Positions 1 to 8,982 of a DNA stretch of 50,677 bases are shown one piece after another (the first letter of the stretch is position 1; each line of letters begins with the position of its first letter). This stretch comes from Fuerstiella sp. (GTDB lineage: Bacteria > Planctomycetota > Planctomycetia > Planctomycetales > Planctomycetaceae), in the NCBI GenBank assembly GCA_014238335.1, contig JABABI010000052.1:1-50677 (forward strand), given 5' to 3'. The notes under the pieces are model-generated. The model saw only the letters and a program-made list of their open reading frames with translations, searched no databases and was not told the DNA's origin. The position numbers were made by a program, and so were the translations under genes.

Positions 1-88
1 CTACGGGAACGGTCCCTGTACAGGGGCTGATTCAACGTGTTCGGACACAACGTCTTTCCTGGCGTTAACTCGTACTGATCTGCGAGGC

Positions 89-97
89 TGCTACAAT
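89..97 (+). promoter_or_regulatory. candidate extended -10 promoter for the PQQ-like propeller gene
   Basis: TGCTACAAT fits an extended -10 element (TGn plus a TATAAT-like hexamer). No good -35 box lies 16-18 bases upstream. Transcription would start near 104 and leave a leader of about 145 bases. The same TGnTAnAnT pattern recurs ahead of other genes here, which is the main support. Confidence 0.3.
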
Positions 98-248
98 CGC
101 AATTCTCGCCCGGCTACTTCCTGCTTGGCGTTTCCGGGGTCCGGGGCGCACGAGCAGCGAACTGCTGTCTGCAAAATGCAGCGGCGGACTTAATTGATTC
201 ACACTGAAACGTGCGTTCGCGCATCCCACCCAAAAACGAGAATCCTAA

Positions 249-1493
249 ATGAGAAAAATGCCTTACTGCGTCGTGATGTTGATTTCAATGACGGCTGTGT
301 CACAGTTGCCCGCCGCCGAATGGCTGCAGTTTCGTGGACCTGGTGGTCAGGGCGCAACAAATGAAAAAAACCTGCCGCTGACGTGGAGTGATACGGAAAA
401 CGTTGTCTGGAAGACGGAGCTGCCTGGCTTTGGTGCGTCCAGTCCCATCGCTTTGGGTGATCGGCTGTACGTGACCTGTTACAGCGGGTACGGCCTTGAC
501 GGACAGGATGCGGGCGATCTGGAAGATTTGAAGCTCCATGTCGTTTGTCTGGGGAAAGACGGAGAACTCATCTGGGATAAGATGGTTCAGCCGCGGCAAC
601 CGGAATCAAAACGCGTGCGGGACCACGGCTATGCAGGGCCGACTCCCGTTACTGACGGCGAACACCTGTACGTCTTCTTTGGCAAGACGGGGGTGCTTAA
701 GTTTGATCTTGCTGGCAATCAATTATGGCAAGCGGACGTCGGAGAGAAAACGCATGGCTGGGGCTGTGGTACGTCGCCCGTCCTGTATCAGGGTCTGGTC
801 ATTGTTAATGCCAGCGTCGAAAGCGGTTCACTGGTAGCGATCAACAAGAACAGTGGCAAAGAAGTCTGGCGGGCTGACGGAATGAAGGCCTCGTGGAACA
901 CACCGCATCTGGTTGATACCGCCGGTGGCAAACAGGAGTTGGTTGTCAGTGTTAAGGACAGGGTCCTCGCGTTTGACCCGGCTACGGGACAGCCGCTCTG
1001 GAACTGCGAGGGAATTCCGGACTATGTTTGTCCCAGCATTGTTTCTCACGAAGGTGTGGTTTACGTCATTGGTGGACGCCAGTCCAGAGCCATCGCGATT
1101 CGCGGCGGAGGTAAAGGCGACGTGACGGATTCGCATCGGCTCTGGGAAGCGAAAGCCGGAGCCAACGTCTGCTCTCCGGTGATTCATGAAGGCCATCTGT
1201 ACTGGGTCAGCGACCGCAACACGGTGGCCTATTGTGTGAGGATGGCAGATGGTGAAGTAATCTATGCCGAGCGGTTTCCGGATCAGCCCTACGCTTCACC
1301 GCTGCTGGGCGATGGCAAACTGTACATTGTGACGCGCAACGGCGGCACGTACGTGCTGGCCGCCAAGCCTGAATTTGAACAGCTGGCGCACAATAAGCTT
1401 GACGATCGCAGCACCTTCAATGCCAGCCCGATCGCGGCCAGCGGCAGACTGCTTCTGCGCAGCGACAGGTTCCTGTATTGCATCGGCCGCTAA
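249..1493 (+). CDS. secreted PQQ-like (PQQ_2) beta-propeller protein
   Basis: This 414-residue protein starts with a Sec signal peptide (basic MRK, hydrophobic core, cleavage near LPAAEW). The mature part opens with the WLQFRGPGGQG motif typical of planctomycete outer-membrane-assembly (BamB)/PQQ-like repeat proteins. It then has about seven blades built on units such as G.LIWDKM, GNQLWQADV, GKEVWRADG, GQPLWNCEG and HRLWEAKAG, each with the W-type docking residue. The family forms an eight-bladed propeller, but few planctomycete members have a known function. No PQQ-dehydrogenase catalytic domain is present, so a structural or binding role outside the cytoplasm is more likely than catalysis. 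The start fits the signal peptide, but the ribosome binding site is weak. It is a single gene, convergent with the DUF1501 gene that follows. Confidence 0.85.
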   Translation: MRKMPYCVVMLISMTAVSQLPAAEWLQFRGPGGQGATNEKNLPLTWSDTENVVWKTELPGFGASSPIALGDRLYVTCYSGYGLDGQDAGDLEDLKLHVVCLGKDGELIWDKMVQPRQPESKRVRDHGYAGPTPVTDGEHLYVFFGKTGVLKFDLAGNQLWQADVGEKTHGWGCGTSPVLYQGLVIVNASVESGSLVAINKNSGKEVWRADGMKASWNTPHLVDTAGGKQELVVSVKDRVLAFDPATGQPLWNCEGIPDYVCPSIVSHEGVVYVIGGRQSRAIAIRGGGKGDVTDSHRLWEAKAGANVCSPVIHEGHLYWVSDRNTVAYCVRMADGEVIYAERFPDQPYASPLLGDGKLYIVTRNGGTYVLAAKPEFEQLAHNKLDDRSTFNASPIAASGRLLLRSDRFLYCIGR

Positions 1494-1642
1494 CAACCGG
1501 GAGCCCAGCGAATATCAGGCTGGTCAGGTTGCTGCGTCAGCGACCGACCATGTCTGATATCGGCGGTCACGACGGGAAATGCGAGAATCGTTCGACACTG
1601 TTGTTGCGACGATTACTCGACGCCGATTCCGGGCCACGGCGT

Positions 1643-3115
1643 TTATGCCAGAATGTCGTGCAGAATTTCTCCTTCGACATCCGTCAGGCGAAAATCGCGG
1701 CCGTTGAAGCGGTACGTAAGTTTCGTATGGTCAATACCCATCTGATGCAGAACCGTCGCGTGAATGTCATGAGCGTTGACTCTGTTTTCAACCGCCTTAT
1801 ACCCGAATTCGTCTGTGGCTCCGTACTGCGCTCCTCCTTTGAATCCACCTCCCGCGAACCAGGTGGTAAACGCGTTAGGGTTATGGTCTCGGCCGCCGAC
1901 ATCCTGTGAATCGGAAGTGCGTCCAAATTCGCCACCATAGATGATGATCGTTTCGTCAAACAAGCCACGCTGCTTCAGGTCGGTCAGTAATGCGGCGGTG
2001 GGCTGGTCAACGGTGGCCCCGCAGGCGCGATGATTGCCATTGATGTCGTTGTGGGCGTCCCACGGAACATCACTGACTGCTCCGCCAGGAGTGTTCGGAC
2101 AGGCTGCAAATATCTGCACGAAGCGAACACCACGCTCAATCAGTCGTCGAGCGATCAGGCACTGTCGCCCGTAGTCTTTCGATTCCGCTCGATTCAAACC
2201 GTACATTTGCTGCATGTGATCCGGCTCCTGAGCAAGATCAAACGCTTCCGGCGCCGCCGTCTGCATTCGATACGCCAGTTCAAAGGACTCCAGCCTTGCA
2301 TTCAGATCGCGGTCGAATGGCCGACGTTCTGCATGCTTCACATTGGTTGCGTTGAGGGTATCCAGCAGCGAACGCTGCTGTTCACCGGTGAGTTCTGTGG
2401 ATCGGGCAAGATTGTCTATCGGTGTGGCTCCTCGTGGGTCCAGCGCTGTGGCCTGGTAGACGGACGGCAGGAATCCGGAAGACCAGATCGGATCGGCACC
2501 GCGCGGTTTTGTGCCGTGCATGACGACGTAGGCCGGCAGATTTGAGTTCTCGCTGCCGAGTCCGTACGTCAGCCATGAGCCCATGCTGGGGAATCCCTGG
2601 CGAATCATGCCGGAATTGAATTCCAGCATCGCAGGTGTGTGGTTGTTCGACTGCGAGTGGCATGAATAGACGAATGCGATGTCGTCGACGTGCTCAGAAA
2701 TACGAGGGAAGATCTCTGACGTCCAGGCTCCCGATTGACCGTGCTGTGCCCATTGGAACGGCGACTTCAGCAGCTTCCCACTGGTTGTGAAGAAGCCGGT
2801 CTTGGGATCAGCGCCAGCCAGAGTGGTACCGTCCCGCTTCTGCAGTTCCGGCTTGTAATCGAAGGTATCCACTTGCGAAGGGCTTCCGGTCTGAAAGAGC
2901 CAGATGACAGCCTTTGCTCTGCCCTTCGTGGGTGCCGGACGTTCCGCCAGCGGATTATTCGAGGATCTTTCCGCGGCGACAACGCCCTGTTGATGCAGCA
3001 GGTTGGTCAGCGCCAGCGAACCGCATCCCAGGCCCGCCCGCTGCAGAAAATGACGCCGTGTTGTGGGGTTGTTCATTAAGTGATGTTGCATTGGATTGAT
3101 CGTTTTCCTGGCCAT
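1643..3115 (-). CDS. Tat-exported DUF1501 family protein
   Basis: This 490-residue protein has a twin-arginine leader (TTRRHFLQRAGLG near residue 18) and the full DUF1501 fold, which belongs to the alkaline-phosphatase/sulfatase-like superfamily. Visible family marks are the early WLFQTGSPSQVDTFDYKP stretch, GLGSENSNLPAYVV, and the late DQPTAALL.DLKQRGL, GGEFGRT, GRDHN and GATDEFG motifs. Metal-ligand-type residues (D, H) are present, but the family's substrate is unknown. It lies 26 bases downstream of the DUF1549/DUF1553 gene on the same strand, so the two probably share a transcript. This DUF1553-DUF1501 pairing is very common in planctomycetes. Start codons at 3115, 3091 and 3076 all keep the Tat motif, and none has a decisive ribosome binding site. 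Confidence 0.9.
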   Translation of the reverse strand: MARKTINPMQHHLMNNPTTRRHFLQRAGLGCGSLALTNLLHQQGVVAAERSSNNPLAERPAPTKGRAKAVIWLFQTGSPSQVDTFDYKPELQKRDGTTLAGADPKTGFFTTSGKLLKSPFQWAQHGQSGAWTSEIFPRISEHVDDIAFVYSCHSQSNNHTPAMLEFNSGMIRQGFPSMGSWLTYGLGSENSNLPAYVVMHGTKPRGADPIWSSGFLPSVYQATALDPRGATPIDNLARSTELTGEQQRSLLDTLNATNVKHAERRPFDRDLNARLESFELAYRMQTAAPEAFDLAQEPDHMQQMYGLNRAESKDYGRQCLIARRLIERGVRFVQIFAACPNTPGGAVSDVPWDAHNDINGNHRACGATVDQPTAALLTDLKQRGLFDETIIIYGGEFGRTSDSQDVGGRDHNPNAFTTWFAGGGFKGGAQYGATDEFGYKAVENRVNAHDIHATVLHQMGIDHTKLTYRFNGRDFRLTDVEGEILHDILA

Positions 3116-3141
3116 CCCTAAAACTTCGTTCTGTCAAAGCA

Positions 3142-6100
3142 CTAGTCGATGTAGACGAACTCGTTCATGCACAGAATCAAGTGGCAGAGGTCACGCACGG
3201 CTACAGATTCTGCGTTCGCGTCATTACCACGCGATACCTGCTGTCGTTTAATGAATTGCTGCATTGTCTGCTGTTCACCCTCGGTGGCAGGCCGCGACAA
3301 CGCAAGCTGATACGCACGGTCAATTGTCTGTTTGATGGATGTCTGTGCGTCCGGTCTGGCCTGTGTTGCAAACTTTGTCGCAATGCCGCGTATGATCGGA
3401 GAATTCAGCATCACCAGAGCCTGTGGGGCGACTGTGCTTTGCTCGCGCGACGCGATGCCCTGCATTGTGTCGGGGGCATTGAACAGCTGCAGCATCGGAA
3501 TCAACTGACTTCGTTTGGACGTAAAGTAAATGCTGCGACGTGTGCTGTTCCGGTCCAGTGTGCCTTTGCCAAACATCGAACGATCCAGAGTGCCACTGAC
3601 TGTCAGCAGCGAGTCACGAATAATCTCTGCCTCCAGACGGCGCGAGCTGCGTCGCCAAAGCAGCAGGTTTTCAGGATCCTTCTGACTGCCGCTCTCAGTG
3701 ATCTCGCCGGCCTGCATGTAGGCGGCACTGGTCATGATCATTTTGTGGATGTGTTTCAGCTTCCAGCCACTCTGGATGAGCTCTGCTGCAAGCCAGTCCA
3801 GTAGTTGTGGGTGGGAGGGCTTTTCACCGCGAGTGCCAAAGTCGCTGGGAGTGGCGACAATGCCTCGAGCGAAATGATGATGCCACAGACGGTTCACGAT
3901 GACACGTGCCAGCAGATGACCGCCTCCGTGATCGACATCCGTCAACCAGTGGGCCATGCCCAGACGGCCGGGACGCAATTTGTCAGCAGCGGCAGGATCA
4001 TTGAGCCATTGTTTTTCCTGCTGGTCGGTTCGCATCAGCACCTGCAGAAAACCAGGGGTTGCTTCGTCCTGTTTGTTGTCAGCATTGCCGCGCCGCAGGT
4101 GGTAAACCTTGTAGGTGTCTTCGCCGAATTGATACGTCGTGCCTTTGACGCGTGCGGCGAATACCTTGGTCAGGTCAGGCTGGGGAGACTGAGTGTCGTG
4201 CCTCGTGACTACCTGATTCAGTTTCAGCCAGTCAATGTCGAACCCCTTATACCAGTCGGCCAGTTTTTGCTGTTGAGCGGCATCTCGTTTGTCTGCCGCA
4301 ACGGCAAGAATCGCGATGACATCCGTTGGCGTGGCCCCGCCGCTGGCTGAAAAGTAGAAGCCGGTCGCACCCCCTGCGTTGACAATCTTCATCAGTATTT
4401 CGTTGCGACCGGCAGCCAGCTGGATGGCAACGGTTTCCTGACCCGCGGCGGCAACATTGCGGCCCACCTTCCTTGACAGTATTTCCCGCCCATTGACCCA
4501 CAGCTTGATACCGTCGTCACTGCCCAGCGACAGTGACAGCACCTGCGGCTTTTCGGATTCAATAACGCGGAGCAGGTAATTTCCGCAGTTCGTGCCCTTC
4601 ATCTTGTTGTTATGAGGTGCACCATCTTTCCATTCCGGTTGTTCGATCCACGTTAGCTTTCCGTCGTCATACGTCTGGCTCAGGTCTGTGGAAAGTTCGG
4701 GTGGAAAGACGTGGTCAAAAGCCTTGTTGAAGTCAGCAGACGGAAACGGCCCGATGTGATGCCAGTTACCCAGCGCCGCCTGGTGGACGTCCCCCACCGG
4801 TGACGCCGCGAAATAGAAACCCGATGGGCCGCCGCCGTTGACGATCTTCATCAGTAATTCGTTGCGTCCCTTTCGCAGCGTCACCTGAATGGTGTCCTGC
4901 CCCGCGACAACTCCGCCTGATGTCAAATTCGACAGTACCTGCTTTCCATTGACCCAGACTTTGATTGCGTCGTCTCGGCCCAGGGACAGAGAAACCGCCT
5001 GCTCTTCCGGTGATTCGATCGTCCGGAAAACATAATTTGCCGCGTTGTCGCCGGTGAGCGTGTTGTGGATTTTGGCGTCCGTCCATTCCGGTTGTGGCGT
5101 CCACTTCAACGTGCCTTCCTGGTAAGTCGTGGCAAGGGCAATGCCTTCTTCCGGCGGAAACGTCTGCTCAAATGCCTGCGCCAGGCTCTCGGCTGGGAAT
5201 GGTCCGACGTGCTGCCATACGTCCAGCCTGAGCGCCGCCGGCGCTGCGGTGGTCTCGACAGTGTAGTTCCCGCCCCATTGTTCCAGACGACCGGGCAGTT
5301 TTTCCTGTTCATGCTGTGTGCGAGCGGCAAGCAGAGGCGCATGAGCTGCATCGAATTCGCCTTTTGCCTTGCGAAACGCTTCCGGGTGCATGTTGATGTC
5401 GGTGTCTGAGAATCCGACGTCTGCGAAGCACGATGACAGCCGATAGTAGTCGAACTGCGGCAACGGGTCGAACTTGTGACTGTGACAGCGACTGCAGCCA
5501 ACGGTGAGCGCGAGCATGGACGTTCCCAGAGTGTTGACGATATCGTCAAGCTGTTCGTAACGACTGCGTTCACGCTCTTTCTGAGTCTGTTGGGTTGTGT
5601 ATGTGCCGGCCACGAGTAATCCCGTCGCGGCGATTCTGTCGACAGCCACCAGCGCCTCAGCGGCCGTTTGCACGTCTACGCTGGTCATCAGATCACCCGC
5701 GATCTGCAACCGTACAAACTCGTCGTAGGGCATGTCAGAATTCAGAGCACGAATGACGAAGTCTCGATAGTGCCACGCATGCGGGCGGTCACCGTCGAAG
5801 GCATAGCCGTTGCTTTCCGCAAAACGAGTGACATCCAGCCAGTGACGTGACCAGCGTTCGCCAAAATGTTTGCTGGCAAGCAGTCCGTCGATTAACCGAT
5901 CATAGGCGGCACCATGTTCTGCTTCTGCTGCCGTTTCCTGTAAGAACGTTTCCACGGTTTCCGGATCCGGCGGCAGGCCGATCAAATCGAAATAGGCTCG
6001 ACGAATCAGCGTTCGTGGATCCGCGGTGGTGTTGGCGGTAACACCGGCTGCCTGTTGTTGCGCCTGAATGAAGTGGTCGACGGGAGTGCGGGCCCGGCTC

Positions 6101-6585
6101 GTGTCGGAAATATCCGGCGGCGCTGGCTTCGTCAGTGGTTGAAAAGCCCAGTGTTGTTGGCCGGCTTCGATGTCGACTTCGGAGGAAGCGATCATTGCAA
6201 CGCCATCACGCGGATCGGGGGCTCCCATTTTAATCCAGTTTTTGAAGTCGGCAATCAGCTCATCCGGCAGTTTGCCCCCGGGCGGCATCTTGAACGAATC
6301 GTGTGTCAGAGCTCCCATAAGCAGACTTTCGTCCGGTTTACCAGGCACGACCGCCGGTCCGCTTTCGCCTCCCTGACGACTGCCGTCGCGAGAATCCAGC
6401 AGCAGGCTGCCCTTGAGCTTCTTTTTCCCTGCTGCTGCAGCCGAGTGGCATTCGTAGCAGTGAGTCACCAGCATTGGTCGAATCTTCGCTTCGAAGAAGT
6501 CGAGTCCTTTTTGATCGGGTTCTGCGGCATTCAATACTGTGCCGGTCAAAAGAACCATCGACAGAGGCAGGCTTCTGGTACTCAC
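3142..6585 (-). CDS. secreted PSCyt1-DUF1549-DUF1553 protein with an internally duplicated sugar-binding-like domain
   Basis: This 1147-residue protein starts at GTG, which is supported by AGGA eight bases upstream and a good signal peptide (MSTRSLPLSMVLLTGTVLNAAEP). A planctomycete cytochrome-like domain (PSCyt1) follows, with a heme-type CYECH at 43-47. DUF1549 covers about 160-390 (RRAYFDLIGLPPDPE, FGERWSRHWLD, and CSRCH at 364-368). Two near-identical modules come next at about 456-595 and 608-748. The C-terminal third is DUF1553 (ARVIVNRLWHHHFARGIV, SDFGTRGEKPSHPQLLDWLA, ending NEFVYID). DUF1549/1553 proteins are thought to act in periplasmic polymer use, but no activity is established. 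The modules hold GPFP and DDAIKVWVNGK motifs, resembling jelly-roll carbohydrate-binding domains. It is cotranscribed with the DUF1501 gene. Confidence 0.9.
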   Translation of the reverse strand: MSTRSLPLSMVLLTGTVLNAAEPDQKGLDFFEAKIRPMLVTHCYECHSAAAAGKKKLKGSLLLDSRDGSRQGGESGPAVVPGKPDESLLMGALTHDSFKMPPGGKLPDELIADFKNWIKMGAPDPRDGVAMIASSEVDIEAGQQHWAFQPLTKPAPPDISDTSRARTPVDHFIQAQQQAAGVTANTTADPRTLIRRAYFDLIGLPPDPETVETFLQETAAEAEHGAAYDRLIDGLLASKHFGERWSRHWLDVTRFAESNGYAFDGDRPHAWHYRDFVIRALNSDMPYDEFVRLQIAGDLMTSVDVQTAAEALVAVDRIAATGLLVAGTYTTQQTQKERERSRYEQLDDIVNTLGTSMLALTVGCSRCHSHKFDPLPQFDYYRLSSCFADVGFSDTDINMHPEAFRKAKGEFDAAHAPLLAARTQHEQEKLPGRLEQWGGNYTVETTAAPAALRLDVWQHVGPFPAESLAQAFEQTFPPEEGIALATTYQEGTLKWTPQPEWTDAKIHNTLTGDNAANYVFRTIESPEEQAVSLSLGRDDAIKVWVNGKQVLSNLTSGGVVAGQDTIQVTLRKGRNELLMKIVNGGGPSGFYFAASPVGDVHQAALGNWHHIGPFPSADFNKAFDHVFPPELSTDLSQTYDDGKLTWIEQPEWKDGAPHNNKMKGTNCGNYLLRVIESEKPQVLSLSLGSDDGIKLWVNGREILSRKVGRNVAAAGQETVAIQLAAGRNEILMKIVNAGGATGFYFSASGGATPTDVIAILAVAADKRDAAQQQKLADWYKGFDIDWLKLNQVVTRHDTQSPQPDLTKVFAARVKGTTYQFGEDTYKVYHLRRGNADNKQDEATPGFLQVLMRTDQQEKQWLNDPAAADKLRPGRLGMAHWLTDVDHGGGHLLARVIVNRLWHHHFARGIVATPSDFGTRGEKPSHPQLLDWLAAELIQSGWKLKHIHKMIMTSAAYMQAGEITESGSQKDPENLLLWRRSSRRLEAEIIRDSLLTVSGTLDRSMFGKGTLDRNSTRRSIYFTSKRSQLIPMLQLFNAPDTMQGIASREQSTVAPQALVMLNSPIIRGIATKFATQARPDAQTSIKQTIDRAYQLALSRPATEGEQQTMQQFIKRQQVSRGNDANAESVAVRDLCHLILCMNEFVYID

Positions 6586-7183
6586 AATGATGTCCTGTTT
6601 GTCGTTTGTGGCTGGCCAACGGTCTGAACGATCGCATGTCGCCGCGTGTTGTGACGGCGAGTGCGGCCGGTCCAGCAGTCGGAGGGCGGCAGGAATTGAC
6701 GGCGTGGAAAATGGTGGCAGGACTCACTGGAACGGTCCAGCAAGCGACCATGCCGCAGATGACTTATTGACGTAGACGATACTGGCTCGCGAAAGCAACG
6801 GGACTGTTATTGAAAACCATTCTGCGCCGCCACAAGTCACCGCGCAACACTGTAGCTTATCAGAACTTCCGGACGTAGAAAGCGTATTCCGGGAGTCCCC
6901 GTGGTCCGCTGCCGCCCGTCCGCCGCGCCATCCTGTCCGCCGGAGATGTCTGTCCTGTGCTGACCCGTGGCAAACGATGCATCCTACGACGGGACTGACC
7001 GTCATCCGCTGGTTCCGCGCAACGCGGGTCGCTGACGTGACTGTATTGAGTTTCTGCACCACACGCTTGGAATCAAGAAGCCACCAGCGGAACGCCAACA
7101 GCAACGGGACAATACCGACGCCGACCATCGACCATGTTGCCGCCTGGGGGGGCTGGGCGATACATGGTCGCAGCAGTGCATGG
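6586..7183. other. gene-poor stretch with a possible membrane-protein remnant
   Basis: No intact gene is convincing here. On the minus strand around 7000-7150 one reading frame gives a short hydrophobic segment (VGVGIVPLLLAFRWWLL followed by basic DSKR). It looks like a membrane helix but degenerates into non-coding-like sequence towards 6900. It could be the far end of the broken membrane-protein gene just upstream. The rest is presumed leader and promoter region of the large DUF1549/DUF1553 gene, but no clear promoter was found. Confidence 0.3.
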
Positions 7184-7414
7184 TCATGACGATGATTGCC
7201 ACTCGTAGACGATCGTTCCCGCCAGCGCCATGCCGGTGTAGACTTTCGGATACGGCCAGAAAAATGATGTCGGAAAAACGACAGCGACGCCCGTGAACAG
7301 GCTGGCGAATGCCATCAGCACGTACGAATCCGCCTGTTACTCTGTCAGCAGAAATGCAGCGGAAGGATCGTAGTAGGGATTCGGCTTCTGGCCAGCCGGG
7401 AAGTTGCGGACCAT
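7184..7414 (-). pseudogene. broken small membrane-protein gene (in-frame TAA)
   Basis: A strong ribosome binding site (AAGGAG, nine bases ahead of ATG at 7414) opens a minus-strand frame of 76 sense codons before the stop at 7184. The first part reads VRNFPAGQKPNPYYDPSAAF. After an in-frame TAA at 7339-7337 the same frame continues with two hydrophobic stretches (YVLMAFASLFTGVAVVF and VYTGMALAGTIVYEW). The coherent protein on both sides of the stop, plus the good ribosome binding site, argues for a formerly real small two-helix membrane protein. The family is not recognised. It overlaps the 5' end of the broken cyclic-nucleotide-binding gene on the other strand. Confidence 0.45.
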
Positions 7415-7849
7415 CTCTTCAGCTCCTTGCTCCTGGTGATGCATCCGAATCAATATGTATCGTGCTGACCGGGGATGTGGACGTCATGCTTCCAGAGTTG
7501 CCGGTTAAGGGGCAGTCGGTAGTGAATCTGAAACCCGGTGGTGTTTTTGGCGAAAGCACATTCTTTTCCGAAAATCCACACACGATGTCGGCATCTGCGG
7601 GCGATACCGGAGCAACATTGCTTGTGCTTGACCGCACAGCGTACGACAAAATATCAGGAGCAACCGTCGGCCGTACTTAAACTTGCGAACAACACGGCTC
7701 GCATCCTGGCAGCACGCTTACAGGAAACTGACGAGTGGGTCTGGGATCTGGTGTCCCAGAGTCAGCAGGCCCAGATGAGTGCCAGTTGGAGACGTTTTCG
7801 GCATCGTATCACCGGTAATGATTCGTCAGGTGGTTTTTTTGTTGTTTGA
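7396..7849 (+). pseudogene. decayed cyclic-nucleotide-binding (CNB/CAP_ED) domain gene
   Basis: The frame up to about 7650 encodes the core of a CNB domain: APGDASESICIVLTGDVDVML, then LKPGGVFGESTFF (the phosphate-binding GE.. cassette) and LLVLDRTAYDKI. The expected continuation (PSAVLKLANNTARILAARLQETDEWVWDLV, ending SWRRFRHRITG) is present but in another frame, entered between about 7650 and 7670. The original frame hits a stop at 7678-7680. The N-terminal strand and helix of the domain are poorly preserved and no clean start remains. An intact protein would have been a small regulator or sensor subunit. A sequencing indel could explain the single shift, but the neighbouring broken membrane gene suggests true decay. 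Confidence 0.65.
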
Positions 7850-7877
7850 ACTCTCTGTGTGCCGGCCTGTTGATGAG

Positions 7878-8786
7878 TCATCTGGCTGCGAACGCTGTTG
7901 CCTGAGCCACAATGTTCAGGCCGACCAGACTGCTCCAGGCATCAATAATCTGGTGAAAGAGTTCACCCGGCACGCCGCCACCAATCAATGAATCATCCAC
8001 GGATACCACTGGCTGCATACACGGCGATGTGCTGCTGAGAAACACTTCGTCCGCCGAATAGACGTCTTCAACTGAAATGTCGCGGCGAACGAAGTCGATC
8101 CGCAGTCTTCCTGCAAGTGCTTGAAGAACGCCGACGCTGACGCTGGGCAGAACTTTTTCCACTGGCGGCACAATAAGCCCTTCACGTGCACGGTACAGAA
8201 TGACGCTGGCCGTGGATGCTTCAGCCACCAAACCATCCTGATCGAGCAAGAGAGCGCGAGCCCCCTGTTTGCGGCGCTGTGCTTCGCGGTCGGCGAGGAA
8301 ATAGTGAATTCTACTGCGGCATTTCAATTCTGCCGGCCAGCAGTTGGCGGGAACCTGACGGACGCTGGAAACGATAAGCGTTTCTCCGGTTGAGTACTTT
8401 TCGGCCCAGCGATGAAAAGGAAGCGGTGTCGTATACATGCCGACCGTAGGGCGGGGACCGTCAGCGTGTGTGGCTGCAACGCAGGAGCCAGGCGTCACAA
8501 TCAGTGATAGTCCCAGATCATCACCAGACTGCAGCAGGCTGTGATTGTGAGAGGCTATGGTTTCAGCCGCGTCTTTCAACACCTCCATGTCCAGACCGTC
8601 AATGCCGACGATATGCAGAGAGCGGCGCAACCGTTGCAGATGTTCGTCCAGCCGAAACAGTTTGCCCCCAAAGGTACGCATCTGTTCCGGGACCGTTACG
8701 CCCTGGACAACGCCGACGTCGAATACACTGATGGACGGTTTGTCGTCAGTGACAAGTTCACCATTCCAGTAAGACAGCTCATTCAT
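7878..8786 (-). CDS. class IV PLP-dependent aminotransferase (branched-chain/D-amino-acid/aminodeoxychorismate lyase-like)
   Basis: This 302-residue cytoplasmic enzyme has the fold-type IV PLP pattern. It has the early YWNGELV...DVGVVQGVTVPEQMRTFGGKLFRLDEHLQRL block, the likely Schiff-base lysine K155 in AELKCRSRIHY, and the cofactor-binding glutamate E189 in GLVAEASTAS. Members transfer amino groups between branched-chain or D-amino acids and 2-oxoacids, or act as aminodeoxychorismate lyases; sequence alone does not decide which. The length matches the family. It has no signal peptide, which sets it apart from most neighbours. The minus-strand genes downstream are decayed, so it probably ends its transcript. 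The upstream lactonase gene lies about 200 bases away, so cotranscription is uncertain. Confidence 0.85.
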   Translation of the reverse strand: MNELSYWNGELVTDDKPSISVFDVGVVQGVTVPEQMRTFGGKLFRLDEHLQRLRRSLHIVGIDGLDMEVLKDAAETIASHNHSLLQSGDDLGLSLIVTPGSCVAATHADGPRPTVGMYTTPLPFHRWAEKYSTGETLIVSSVRQVPANCWPAELKCRSRIHYFLADREAQRRKQGARALLLDQDGLVAEASTASVILYRAREGLIVPPVEKVLPSVSVGVLQALAGRLRIDFVRRDISVEDVYSADEVFLSSTSPCMQPVVSVDDSLIGGGVPGELFHQIIDAWSSLVGLNIVAQATAFAAR

Positions 8787-8982
8787 TGTGCACCGTCCGA
8801 GCGCCGGAACCAGAGAATCAATTCACACCTGCTTGCTGCCGCATATCGTATGCCGGTTGCGCCCCAGAGATTGCCCGAATCATGCCGTTTTGTGGCTTTT
8901 GGGTAACTTGGCTCCAAAGCCCGCTTCGGGAGCCGAACATGATTCGTTTAAGGCAGCCAGCGGAAAAAAAGCGACTGGGCGA

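Noticed and set aside
1..248. A possible gene end or RNA at the left edge (palindrome CCCTGTACAGGG at 14-25)
   Set aside because: There is no coding frame or family match, and one short palindrome alone does not support an annotation.
3181..6627. Several 110-207-codon plus-strand frames opposite the large DUF1549/DUF1553 gene
   Set aside because: They follow the codon pattern of the minus-strand gene in complement and contain no domain motifs.
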